Shown here: positions 1-8,458 of the stretch, one piece after another | Layout: each line of letters starts with the position of its first letter | Position numbering within the stretch: the first letter of the stretch is position 1 | Notes under the pieces: generated by a model | What the model was told of the DNA's origin: nothing | The model's database searches: none | The model's input: only the letters and a program-made list of their open reading frames with translations | Source: Funneliformis mosseae | Taxonomy: Eukaryota; Glomeromycota; Glomeromycetes; Glomerales; Glomeraceae | DNA: 14,637 nucleotides | Direction: 5' to 3' | Assembly: GCA_910592005.1 (NCBI GenBank) | Contig: CAJVPP010002493.1 | Span: forward strand, 1-14,637 | Translations under genes and position numbers: made by a program

Positions 1-1
1 A

Positions 2-322
2 GATGTTGATGAAGATAAGATGATGAAGGGAATTACAATGTTGAAAGAAGCAGCAAATGGCGGGTTAGCTGTGGGTCAAACATTACTTGGTAAATTTTAT
101 GAAAATGAAGGAAATTATAAAGAGGCTGTTAAATTTTATTATGAGGCTGCCAAGCAAAATCGCGGATATTATAGCCATGTTGCACAATATCGTCTAAACA
201 AATTGGATGATGAAAACCATGTTCATAAAGATGAAAATATTGCAGATATTAAAAAGTTGTATAAAAAAGAATTAAAATATTACTATCATGATAATGAGGC
301 TATTCTTGAAAATGTTAAATAG
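2..322 (+). CDS. Sel1-repeat protein, C-terminal part (5' end outside window)
   Basis: The frame is open from the window edge (codon at 2) to the TAG at 320-322, so the Met at 20 is probably internal. Residues just after that Met carry a Sel1-type (TPR-like) repeat: an A..GG..VGQ..LG..Y block followed by the paired helix block KEAVKFYYEAAKQ. A Lys/Asp/Glu-rich tail of about 45 residues follows. Sel1 repeats form alpha-solenoid protein-binding surfaces. In Glomeromycotina such proteins are very numerous and often joined to kinase-like domains (family knowledge). No stop or frameshift interrupts it, unlike every other coding remnant in the window. It converges with the recombinase remnant, whose stop lies at 509-511. 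The partner and role cannot be told from this fragment. Confidence 0.8.
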   Translation, partial: DVDEDKMMKGITMLKEAANGGLAVGQTLLGKFYENEGNYKEAVKFYYEAAKQNRGYYSHVAQYRLNKLDDENHVHKDENIADIKKLYKKELKYYYHDNEAILENVK

Positions 323-678
323 TTAAATTATCATTATAAATTGTAGCGAGTAAATATGGTATATTATAGTTCAGCCAGATAGGATCATGCCAATTTTATT
401 GCATCAATATTTATTATAATTATTCTATATAAAATATGATTATACAATAACAAACCAATTAATTTTAAATATACTACTTCTATCTAACTTTATATAGTAT
501 TACACATTTTATGATAATTTTATATGCAAATTAATATTTTCCAATACTCCCGATTCTAATAATTCCTGTAATTGTGCGGGTTTTATTTCAATTTCAACTT
601 GATATTTAGATTTTAAAGGTATTTGAGAAGTATTAGCTTCTATAGACATAATATTTTGACAGTTGGATTGCTTAAATA

Positions 679-745
679 CTGAAAGAAAATAATGTTTACT
701 AAGAAAATGTTTTATATAATTATTTGTTAAGTAACAAAATAATAC
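679..745 (-). other. Intron near 3' end of recombinase remnant
   Basis: The 67-nt intron has donor GAAG|GTATTA at 745 and acceptor TTTCTTTCAG ending at 679. It contains a CTTAAC branch-like site. After joining, the frame continues VFKQSNCQNIMSIEANTSQ to the TAA at 509-511. Confidence 0.65.
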
Positions 746-826
746 CTTCTTTTGCAGTTATAAATGTTCCATTTACTTGTACTTTATTTATATTCATTGA
801 GTTTATTGGAGAAATATTATCAGTTG

Positions 827-896
827 CTATATTTGAATAATTTTAATATTAAATAATTGGTTAACATTAAAAATAGAAAAAATTTGAAGAATTTAC
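827..896 (-). other. Probable intron in recombinase remnant
   Basis: A GTAAATTC donor at 896 and an AATATAG acceptor ending at 827 enclose 70 nt containing a TTAAC branch-like site. A GTGAAA donor at 919 (93 nt) is an alternative. The exon downstream reads TDNISPINSMNINKVQ. Confidence 0.5.
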
Positions 897-1194
897 ATGT
901 TTTTTTTTGTAAATTTCACTTGTTAATAAAATCATCATATCTAGTTGCTGCTGATCATGAGAAAGAATATAAGGTTGAAGTCCTTAGTCAGATTTATGAC
1001 AAATTGATATCTAATGTAATCTGTATTTTGACCATGATGCTGTAATGCTTGAACCATAATTTTTCTGCCTGTATGATTTGTAATCTTCCTATTATCAAGA
1101 TTAATCTCTGTTATAACACAAATTTCTTTTATCAATTTCTTTAATTGTACTTCACCAATATGATAATATTTAAAACAGTTTCCAGTTTGAAAAG

Positions 1195-1257
1195 CTATAT
1201 AATAAAAAGTTAAACAGAATAAACAACTTTTATAAAATTAATATAGCTTTAATTTAC
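1195..1257 (-). other. Spliceosomal intron in recombinase remnant
   Basis: It spans 63 nt, with donor CAG|GTAAAT at 1257 and acceptor ATATAG ending at 1195. A TTTAAC branch-like sequence lies upstream of the acceptor. Joining the flanking exons keeps the frame (GAA ACA G|CT TTT CAA), and both sides fit the recombinase alignment. Confidence 0.75.
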
Positions 1258-1980
1258 CTGTTTCTTCTTCAACTTCTTGGAAATAAAGATTAAGTTTAGC
1301 ATTAATAGGTCATAAACTAATATACCTATCATAATCATTTATTAATATTAAATTATTAGAAAGAATTAACTTTTTTCCTTTTTTATGATGATTAGTATTA
1401 ACTCTTTAATTAGCTTTTGATCTAAAAATCCAAATATCAAAACCTCTACTAGACCTTTTTTAAGGTAATCTATCATTAAGCTTAAATGTTTACTATCACA
1501 TAACCCAATAAGAATTGCATTATAAAAAAAATCTAATATAATAATCTTCTCAAAGTATTAATATTTATCTTTTGGTGATTAAAAATTTGAATAATTTCAT
1601 TAACAGTTCGAACATCAGATCCTTTAGGTTTATTTAAGCCAAGATCATAAAAATACTTGATTATTCCATTAAAAACTTTTCATAAATTTAGAAAAAGAGA
1701 TTCTTGTTGAATATCTACACCTTTAATAGCAGAATTATTAATTAAGTATTACCTAATTACTGCAATAGCTGCTTAAACAGAATTTGCTGAATATTCTTGG
1801 CCATTTTGTTATTTTTTGTAACAATATATTCTGATAATTGTTAGATCTATCTCAGTTTCTGTTATGATTTTATCAATTTTTCTAATAAAACCTATTTTTT
1901 TTGTGAAATTTTTCTAATAATGTTACCCAATTTTTAGTAAAAACTTTATATTATCTTATAGTATTTTTGTAATATTCTTT

Positions 1981-3609
1981 AAAATAAACAAGTTTACTTT
2001 TAGAAAAAAAAGAGAAAAATGAATAATTTATAAAACTAAAAGGTGTAAATTTATTTATAGTCTAAAAAAAAGCTTATTTAATTTTAAAATACTATAAACT
2101 AAATGAAAGTTTATTTGAATGTAATAAAAAACTTATTTTTATTAAAAAAACTAACTAGGAATGATCTTAGAAGTCTTAACTATAATATTATTATCACATT
2201 GTAATGAATATGTTAAACATTTTTTAAAGTTTTACAGTTTAAGATATTTATTTATTCAAAGCCATACATATGTACATCTTGGATAAGACCTTTATCACAC
2301 TTATTAATAAATGTAAATTAAATTATAAAAGATATATACCTAGTTTATAAATCATTTTTTTTTTTCTTTTTTTTAATAAAGTATTAAATATTTGAATTAA
2401 CATTTTAGCCAGCCAAATTGTGAGAAAATTTTTACAAATTTCTTAAAATAAACAAAAATTGTTATAAAATTATATAAACATCCTTTTGCAATTAGTTATT
2501 GACTTTTCTAATATTTAGTAATAAAAGCAAAATTGTATAAATCAATAGAAATTATTATTTATATTAGAATAAAACCAATTTATTAAAATTAAATAATATT
2601 TTATCAAAATATTTATATTTTTATTTTTATTTTTAGATTAGTAAAAATAAAATTATAATTAATTAAAAAAAAGAATTACATTCTAAATTCCAAAAAAATT
2701 AGTTAATTAAATTGATTTTAATAAGTTTAAATTAATAAACTAATTTTAGTAAATCTTTTAATTTTTATAAATAATATTATTAAAAGTAATAAATTTTTAT
2801 ATATTAATACAATTTGACCTTCTATATAGTTATATAGAATCAAAATTGTGATTATAAAAAGTTATATAATGTGATTATAGAAGAGAATTTTTTAATAAGT
2901 TTATTATTTTAATATTAACTTGATAAAAATTTACTTATAAAGGAGAAATGATTATATAAAAAGTTAGCTTTATATCTTTAATAATCAAAATAAAAATAAA
3001 TAATATTTTAAATAATATTATTAAAACTTAATATTCTTAAAATATTAATTTATCAATTATTTTAAAAGAAATTAATTGTATAATTAAATTATTTTTTTAA
3101 TTTTATTAGTTAATATAATTATAATTTCAAAAATTTAGTTTATAATAAATTATTTTTATTTAACTAAATACTATGATTCTTTAATATTAAATTAAGAATT
3201 AAAATTATTGTTAAATTATAAATAAATATTTATAATTTATTAAATAAATATATAAATAAATTTATAAACTTTAAAATAATAATATTTTTATTATTCAAAA
3301 ACTTAAATTCAATCCTTTATATTTTTAAAATATTAAAAGAAACATAAAAATTCATAAAACAAAATATTTTATTAAATAATTCAAAAAAATCTAAATTATT
3401 AATTGCTCAATTTATATTATATTATAATAATTATGAGAATATAATTTATTATAATTTATTAAAAAAAAAATTTAAATTAAAATATTAAATTAATAATAAT
3501 TATTAAATTTTATTAAAATTAAATAAAAATTTAATATTATAATCAATTCTTTTTAAATTTATCTTCTTTAAATACATATACTTTATTTTTTCTAATATAT
3601 AATAAAACT
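1981..3609. other. A+T-rich stretch without recognisable genes
   Basis: Both strands are full of stops in all frames and consist largely of A/T homopolymer and TAAT/ATTA runs. I see no family resemblance, tRNA-like fold or open frame. The first about 100 bases could hold the lost N-terminus of the recombinase. A small perfect hairpin lies at 2820-2839. Confidence 0.6.
2820..2839. repeat. Perfect short hairpin
   Basis: TTCTATATA and its exact reverse complement TATATAGAA are separated by GT. A GTGATTATA direct repeat (2848-2856 and 2871-2879) follows. In such A+T-rich DNA this may be chance. Confidence 0.5.
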
Positions 3610-4345
3610 CTAAATCAGGTCAGATCAACCTGTTTACTGATCTGATCTGATCTGAAAATTCAGATTAGATCATTAGATTTTTAGATTAATATCATGTTAG
3701 GCTTATTATATGACCTGATCTGATTTAATAAAATTTAGATTATAGATAATAAATAAAATTATTTTAATTATTTTTTTTTTTAATTCAGTTTAATTTTCAG
3801 ATAGTTACCTAATCTTAAAAAAGGTTTTTCTTTATTTAAATCAGTAATTTACAACATTTAAGAAAATAGTCAATTATACTTTTTAATTTATTTTTATTTT
3901 TTAATTTTTTATTTTTTTAATTACTTATTTTATTTTTTTATATTCTTTCCTTCTTAATCTTTTAATTTTTTATTTTTAATTATTTTCTTTTTTTCCCTCC
4001 CTTTCAATTTTTATTATTTTTTAATTTTTTTATTTTTTTATTTTTAATTATTTTTTTTTATTTTTTTTTGATTATTTTTTAATTATTTATTTCATTTTTT
4101 TCTGTATTTTTCTTTTCTTGTCTCTCTAATCTTTTTTTTTTTTTTTTATTCTTCTTTTCTCCTTCCAATCTTTTTATTTTTTTTTAAATTTTTTCATTTT
4201 TTCATTTTTTAATTTTAATTATTTTTCTTTTTTTCAATTATTATTTTTTTTAATTATTTTAATATTATTTAATAAAATAAATTTCTTTTTAAATCAAATC
4301 TGATCAAATAAATCTGATCTGACATGTTAACTGATTAAATTATAA
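3610..4345. repeat. Repeat island: GATCTGA-rich inverted ends around a pyrimidine-rich core
   Basis: The left end (about 3615-3730) has many overlapping TGATCTGA/CAGATCA words. The right end (about 4293-4338) carries the same words in inverted order: AATCAG and GTCAGATCA occur near both ends, separated by 7 extra bases on the right. Between them, about 3770-4280 is a T-rich, C-containing tract with repeated variants of TTCTCCTTCCAATCTTT (4157-4173). On the opposite strand this reads AAAGATTGGAAGGAGAA, close to the purine block at 7779-7801 in the other island. It looks like a non-autonomous element or composite satellite. No target duplication was found and there is no coding potential. Confidence 0.5.
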
Positions 4346-4454
4346 ATATCACAAATCTGTGACTTGTATTTTTTTTTACTCACACTGGAATGTAATATAT
4401 TTTTATTTTATTTATCAATCCTATTATTGTATCATATTTGAAATAGATACACAC

Positions 4455-5045
4455 GCTTCTACTTCTACTAAGCTGAAGTAGTTCAAAAATATAAAATAAA
4501 TGAATATATTAATTTCTTACATAAGGAAGAGAACTCAGAAATTAGTGAAATAGCTATCAAAACTTTAGAAAAGAAAGGATTAATACTGTGATAACTATGT
4601 CTTTTTTAAGATAACTAAAGAAAAACTTCAAAGTTATAGAATATCAGATGATCCTGCAATAAATCTTATAAGACTTCACTAAAGAATGCAAAAAAAAAAG
4701 GAGTGCTCGTTCTTTTTGTATTGCTATTTGAAAGAAATGTTGGTAAAATATGATATTGACTCTAATGGTACAGAAACCATTCCTACAAATCTATGAAATT
4801 CAAAACATCAATAAGTACTTCAAACATTATATGAATGATATTTTATTCTAGATGAAGCATTATGAGTTAGTCATAACTAGTTTAAAATTCATATGTAATA
4901 AATACATTTTAACCATATTCTATAACTTTCTTCATATCATAGAAGAATTTTAGCATAAGACCTGATTTATGATATACTCTTTTGTAAAGAGATGCTCAAT
5001 TAGAAGAATCTCAACATCAGATAGTCTGATATTTAGTGATAGGTG
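4455..5045 (+). pseudogene. Decayed SAM-like protein of a Glomeromycotina-expanded family
   Basis: Four frame changes join recognisable pieces. The first is a Ser/Thr-rich start (about 4457), then AEVVQKYKINEYINFL with further helix (4472-4588). Next are CDNYVFFKITKEKLQSYRIS (4587-4680), KECKKKRSARSF (4681-4716), YLKEMLVKYDIDSNGTETIP (4725-4784) and QIYEIQNINKYFKHYMNDIL (about 4786-4845). A TAG follows at 4849, then MKHYELVITSLKFICN. The first about 80 residues have the helix and LT.E.L pattern of a sterile alpha motif domain. The block after it matches a repeated R. irregularis family by memory (KECKEKK..SFSSY..DLKEVLAKYDIDSNG). The function of that family is unknown to me; SAM domains usually mediate protein binding. 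Several frameshifts and stops make this copy dead. Confidence 0.55.
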
Positions 5046-5116
5046 AGTAAAGTGTGATATTATTCACGCTTTGATCTAGAATTTTATAATGCAAGAATCA
5101 TTTAAAAATCTAATAA

Positions 5117-5569
5117 CAGTTAAAATCCTATCTTAACAACACCCCTATCAATTTACTATTAATCAAAGTTATAAAATCAATACATCTATTTATACCTACT
5201 TACTAAAGTGAACAATTTCAAGGGAAAGTTTAGGATCGTCTTAAAAAATGTTTTAGGTCTAAATGAACACAGTCCTCTTAATTTTGTAAATAAGTTACAG
5301 AGGTTAATAAGATGATTTACGAGTTATTTTTATTGAATTGTAAGCATAATACTAATAAAGTGAAAGAGGATCAGATGTTAGAAGAGTTCTTGAGATAATT
5401 ACTAATATAGAAAATTCTATTTTATGGAATATTTAAAAGTTTTCAGCCATATTGTTTAGTTGTTAAAGGAGACATAGAAGTGTATGTCAAAAGTTTCATA
5501 AAGTAGGAAGAAATTGAAAAAAATAAAAAGAATAAATTTATTAAGCAATCTTACAAAAATTCGAATTAA
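5117..5569 (+). pseudogene. Unrecognised coding remnant with repeated Gln-like stops
   Basis: One frame runs about 150 codons without a frameshift but with eight internal stops: TAA 5204, TAG 5231, TGA 5264, TAA 5279, TAA 5291, TAA 5396, TAG 5408 and TAG 5504. It ends at TAA 5567-5569. The stretches between stops look like protein, for example VTEVNKMIYELFLLNCKHN, VKEDQMLEEFLR and VVKGDIEVYVKSFIK. Seven of the eight stops are one C-to-T change from a Gln codon, and Gln fits the local composition (for example Y.SEQFQGKV). I do not recognise the family. It may be the distal part of the preceding gene or a separate one. Confidence 0.4.
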
Positions 5570-5871
5570 AAATTAGGAATATATAGGCCTTAACATAGAC
5601 ACCTTGTCATTATTATAAACTTAGATTCTGATTTGCATTTATTTTTTATGTATTACATCAGCTATCATTGTATTAATAAAAAATAAACCTTAAAAATTTT
5701 AGAAAATTTGATTTTCTTAGAAAACTTCATAAACTTAATTCACAAAATAACTTCATAACCTACATATTTTTACTGATTTTAAATACTAACATAGTATATC
5801 AAAAATATTAGTGAGTATGCAGACTAAGGAAATTTTAGATTTATAGCCAAAATCATCAGATTTAAATTGAA
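5570..5871. other. No gene seen between two coding remnants
   Basis: This is A+T-rich sequence with stops in all frames. I see no motif, repeat or RNA gene. It may contain eroded coding sequence linking the neighbouring remnants, but nothing supports a specific call. Confidence 0.5.
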
Positions 5872-6140
5872 AATGTTGAAGTTAAGATCAAATATGATAA
5901 GGCTATAGGTGAGATTGCTGAGTTAATACTAAGTATAATAAGACTAAGAGTAAGAATGTAAAGCTAAGAGCTGAGCTTCAAAGTAGAATTGATAAGTTAA
6001 AAAAGGATAGAACTATTAATATTGCTGAGAATATTAGGCATAGTGTTAAGAATGCTAGACTCAAGTTTAAAGTTGAAGTGTTTGAGGCTAGACTCTTAGC
6101 TAGAATTATAAAATTAGAGCAGAATCAGACATCATTATGA
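5872..6140 (+). pseudogene. Coiled-coil protein fragment with one frameshift
   Basis: Frame 1 gives NVEVKIKYDKAIGEIAEL (5872-5925). A one-base shift then leads into frame 3 (5925-6137), giving NTKYNKTKSKNVKLRAELQS, then RIDKLKKD and ARIIKLEQNQTSL before TGA at 6138-6140. The sequence is charged (Lys, Glu, Arg) with Leu/Ile at heptad-like spacing, as in a coiled coil. The ending KLEQNQ resembles the A.KLEQKQ endings of a repeated mycorrhizal-fungus coiled-coil family (recalled). A missing A in the TTAAATACT-like context would explain the shift. It is less damaged than its neighbours: no stop falls within the 65-codon second half. No enzyme motif is visible. Confidence 0.5.
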
Positions 6141-6635
6141 TACTGATCTATTTTTTCAGCTCTCTTTGATCATCATAGAGTTTGTGACAAATGTAACATG
6201 AAGTAGAAAAAAATCTTCATGAGATAATTCATCTACTTGATCTGAAACCTAATTATTTGCATTATAACCTAGTATATAAGAAAAAAATCTTCAAAATATG
6301 ATTTATTTGTCGATTTTAAGATCATAAAGAGTTCTTTCTTTTTTTGTTATAAAGGAAGGTAAGTTCTACCTGTTATTCCTTTTATTCGCTTCATGCAATA
6401 TAAGCAAAAAAAAATCAAATATTACCTTACAAAAAATAGCCTAATCAAGGCCATTATATACAAATCATCCATTCTAGAACAATATTAGATTTATTTACCT
6501 TTTCTGATCTATTATAAGATAATATTTACATTAAATGAGATTTTAAAATGCTATTCATAATTGATGATAAAATCATTATATAAATATTGTATAATAAAAA
6601 TTTAATCAGTAATAATTAAAAATTTATATTCTAAG
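6141..6635. other. No assignable gene; possible eroded exons
   Basis: Isolated hints only. A CDKCNMK-like Cys-x-x-Cys occurs near 6182, a strong donor-like AAG|GTAAGT at 6356 (+) and an acceptor-like AAAATAG near 6440. Downstream of it NQGHYIQIIHSRTILDLF reads open on the plus strand. Stops interrupt every frame and I recognise no family. Confidence 0.3.
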
Positions 6636-6948
6636 ATCATGCAGCGTTTACTTTGGTGAATCAAATGATAATATTGATTTTAGATATATTATAAGGTAAG
6701 TTAGTATTATTCATTATATACTTAATCTCATATAATTGCTAATCAAAACTTACCTTTTTGAGAATAACCAATTTACATCGATCGAATAAGAATATAACCA
6801 GTTATATAATAATAAGATATATGAATTAATGTTTGGATAGATTCTAAAAGAATAAAATCAAGATGCTATTCGTTTCTAGCTATATAAATGCACAAAATCA
6901 AAAAAGGCATATTACCTTTTCATAAAGAAAATTTTGATTGACATGTAA
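6636..6948 (+). pseudogene. Unrecognised two-exon coding remnant
   Basis: CSVYFGESNDNIDFRYIIR is followed by the strong donor AAG|GTAAGT at 6696. An acceptor-like TTTTTGAG lies at 6762, giving a 67-nt intron. From 6763 a frame continues to TAA 6946-6948 with protein-like stretches: EYNQLYNNKIYELMFG, NQDAIRF, LYKCTKSKKAYYLFIKKILI. Four internal TAA/TAG stops interrupt it, again at places where Gln would be compatible. Joining at the exact splice sites does not give the second frame directly, so a frameshift or another acceptor is needed. The family is unknown to me. Confidence 0.3.
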
Positions 6949-7471
6949 ATTATCATTAGCGTAACATTTGCTGTCATGTATCACCTAATTTTTAAAATAA
7001 AATTCTTGTTTCTGAAGATTTTTAAACTTGCTTATATTGAATCCTCACAGATTATTTGCACTAATTCAGCATTTTATACTAGTTTCCGCTCAAAAGTTCT
7101 AGTATCAAAAGTTCTGACAAAACCCCTGATCTACTAGTATTAGTACTTCATTTCATAAATTCTTTATTCTATTTTTTAAGTGAATAATAAGAAATCTGAT
7201 ATTGATTTGAAATTTTAATGAAATAAGAAGCAATAATCAAAGATTTCAAGACTAATCAAACCTATTTTTATATATATATATTTTTATAATTTCCATAACT
7301 AATCACTGTTAACTTTTTTAAATAAAATAAGAAAAAAGGTGGATTAAGTTTTAATAGTAAAATAACCTTATTTTCTGATATTTTTACACAAATAACTCAA
7401 ATAACTGTATTTGATAAGTATAATAATCCACTTCACATAAATTACACTGTATAATCAAATTGGAAAATATG
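6949..7471. other. No gene seen
   Basis: All frames are closed by stops. The only local structure noticed is a 9-bp direct repeat AAAAGTTCT (7092-7100 and 7107-7115) and a TATATATATA run near 7270. No promoter or RNA gene can be supported. Confidence 0.5.
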
Positions 7472-7564
7472 CTACTTTTGGCTCTTTCCGCATCTTTTTC
7501 TTGCTGTTCCAGTAATATTATCCCGAAATTTTTTTGGAAATTGTTGTTCTTGTATAATAAATAA
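7472..7564 (-). pseudogene. Small basic frame interrupted by the neighbouring element (weak)
   Basis: About 30 codons on the minus strand, IIQEQQFPKKFRDNITGTA then RKRCGKSQK, end at TAG 7474-7472. Base composition is slightly richer in G+C than the surroundings. The frame is closed upstream by a TAG exactly at the left duplication of the MITE-like element. Removing the element and one repeat copy would place STVKELDR from 8247-8272 in the same frame ahead of that TAG. The family is not recognised, and chance cannot be excluded. Confidence 0.2.
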
Positions 7565-7572
7565 CTAACAAT
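7564..7572. repeat. Left copy of candidate target-site duplication
   Basis: ACTAACAAT matches ACTAACGAT at 8238-8246 in 8 of 9 bases. The two copies flank the inverted-repeat element. Nine bases is the usual duplication length of Mutator-type elements. Confidence 0.45.
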
Positions 7573-7843
7573 TAAAGTTCTGAATAAGTCGAGTCAAGTC
7601 GAGTTTAAAGATCAACTCTATTTGACTCTCTTTTTTTGAGTTGAGTCAAGTCAAATTTATTTTATAAAATCTTTCAATTTGATTTGATTCAAGTTATATA
7701 AATTTTAAATTTGATTTAATCTAACTCGACTCGATTTTAACTCGATTCAATTTTAAAAAAAAATAATAAAAAAAAATGAAAGATTGGGAAGGGGAGGAGA
7801 ACAAACAATTAGTTATCTTTCTTTTTGAACAATATTTTTATCG

Positions 7844-8000
7844 TTCAAGTTGAATGATTCGAGTCATTGTTCATCTTGAATGATAAAAAAAATTATTCAA
7901 GTTGAACGATTCATCATTGTTCTTCTTGAACGATAAAAAAATTATTTAAGTTAAATGATTTGTCATCATTCTTGAACGATAAAAAAATTCGTTCAAGTCA
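7844..8000. repeat. Tandem hairpin units of about 50 bp
   Basis: Units begin at TTCAAG 7844, TTCAAG 7896, TTTAAG 7945 and TTCAAG 7992, with spacings of 52, 49 and 47. Each full unit contains GTTCAAGTT(G)AA near the start and CTTGAA(C/T)GAT near the end, which are near-complementary. Each unit can therefore form a stem separated from the next by an A-rich spacer. Confidence 0.7.
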
Positions 8001-8063
8001 ACTCAAGTCAACTCAAGTCAATTCGAATCAAGTCAAGTTTAAATCGAGTTGAGTTAAATATTT

Positions 8064-8200
8064 AACTCAACTTGAATTTGGCTTAACTCATAAATCATTG
8101 AGTTAAAGAAACATAAACTCAACTTGAATTTGGCTTGACTCACAAATCATCAAGTTAAAAAAAACATAAACTCAACTTGATTTAAACTTGACTCAGCTTA
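8064..8200. repeat. Tandem repeat, period 52-53
   Basis: AACTCAACTTGA starts at 8064, 8116 and 8169. Units one and two share AACTCAACTTGAATTTGGCT, then differ mostly by transitions: taactcataaatcattgag versus tgactcacaaatcatcaag. The third unit is partial. It lies just inside the right end of the MITE-like element. Confidence 0.75.
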
Positions 8201-8237
8201 TTTGACTTGTGAGTTAACTTGACTCATCCAGAATTCT

Positions 8238-8246
8238 ACTAACGAT
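8238..8246. repeat. Right copy of candidate target-site duplication
   Basis: ACTAACGAT is the partner of 7564-7572, with one A/G transition between the copies. Confidence 0.45.
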
Positions 8247-8257
8247 CTAATTCTTTT

Positions 8258-8458
8258 ACTGTAGAGCTTAATAGTATTAATACTGACTTTGGCAACAGAG
8301 GCTAATAAATTTTATTAAAGATCAATAATGCAACTAAAAGGCTTAATACTTTTGAAGAAGCCTGCTATAATGAGTTTAGCTCAGTTAATACTCTCTAAAA
8401 TGGGTTGATTCAATACTTTACAATACTTGAAGATGAATTTAATCAACAGTGTAAATAA
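8258..8458 (+). pseudogene. Unrecognised coding remnant next to the MITE-like element
   Basis: One frame gives TVELNSINTDFGNRG, two stops (TAA TAA at 8303-8308), ILLKINNATKRLNTFEEACY and NEFSSVNTL, then TAA 8396 and NGLIQYFTILEDEFNQQCK up to TAA 8456. Composition is protein-like, with little of the Lys/Asn/Ile bias of random A+T-rich frames. I do not recognise the family. It could belong to the same broken gene as the pieces at 4455-6948. Confidence 0.35.

Larger units (their letters stand above)
509..1980 (-). pseudogene. Decayed tyrosine-recombinase-like gene (DUF3504/Crypton-like family)
   Basis: Read on the minus strand with frameshifts, the N-terminal part (about 1980-1740) gives pieces such as KNWVTLLEKFHKKNRF and EYSANSV.AAIAVIR, resembling the helical DNA-binding half of these proteins. 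Next come KVFNGIIKYFYDLGLNKPKG and SDVRTVNEIIQIF, then FFYNAILIGLCDSKHLSL (about 1540-1490), matching the box I GLRGGEH-type motif. KITNHTGRKIMVQAL (about 1082-1050) keeps the box II HxxR signature. The box I Arg is Cys (TGT 1498-1500), and the C-terminal Tyr region is scrambled by a frameshift after about 1040. Stops occur near 1930, 1770, 1750, 1682 and 1312. Three phase-consistent introns remain, so the copy arose at the DNA level. The tail ends in a Glu/Leu-rich segment and TAA at 509-511. Such genes are dispersed in mycorrhizal fungal genomes (recalled, unverified). It is surely inactive. Confidence 0.72.
7573..8237. mobile_element. MITE-like non-autonomous element of about 665 bp
   Basis: The left end reads TTCTGAATAAGTCGAGTCAA (7578-7597). 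The reverse complement of the right end reads TTCTGGATGAGTCAAGTTAA. They match at 16 of 20 positions, and the four differences are all transitions. Much of the element is built from GAGT(C/T)AAGT/ACTTGACTC words in both orientations, so it could fold on itself. The interior has an A-rich and purine block at 7755-7801, a hairpin tandem array (7844-8000) and a second tandem array (8064-8200). There is no coding potential. The candidate 9-bp flanking duplication suggests Mutator-like mobilisation, which is inference. Short ends and repetitive composition leave the exact borders uncertain. Confidence 0.5.

Noticed and set aside
857..1045. 62-codon plus-strand frame
   Set aside because: It is antisense to the recombinase remnant, whose minus-strand reading has clear family motifs. 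The plus frame has no resemblance to anything.
3770..4280. Polypyrimidine tract as a structural or regulatory element by itself
   Set aside because: It is interrupted by many A residues and is best explained as the core of the repeat island.
7844..8200. CRISPR-like array
   Set aside because: Units are contiguous, with no unique spacers of constant size. The context is eukaryotic and inside an inverted-repeat element.
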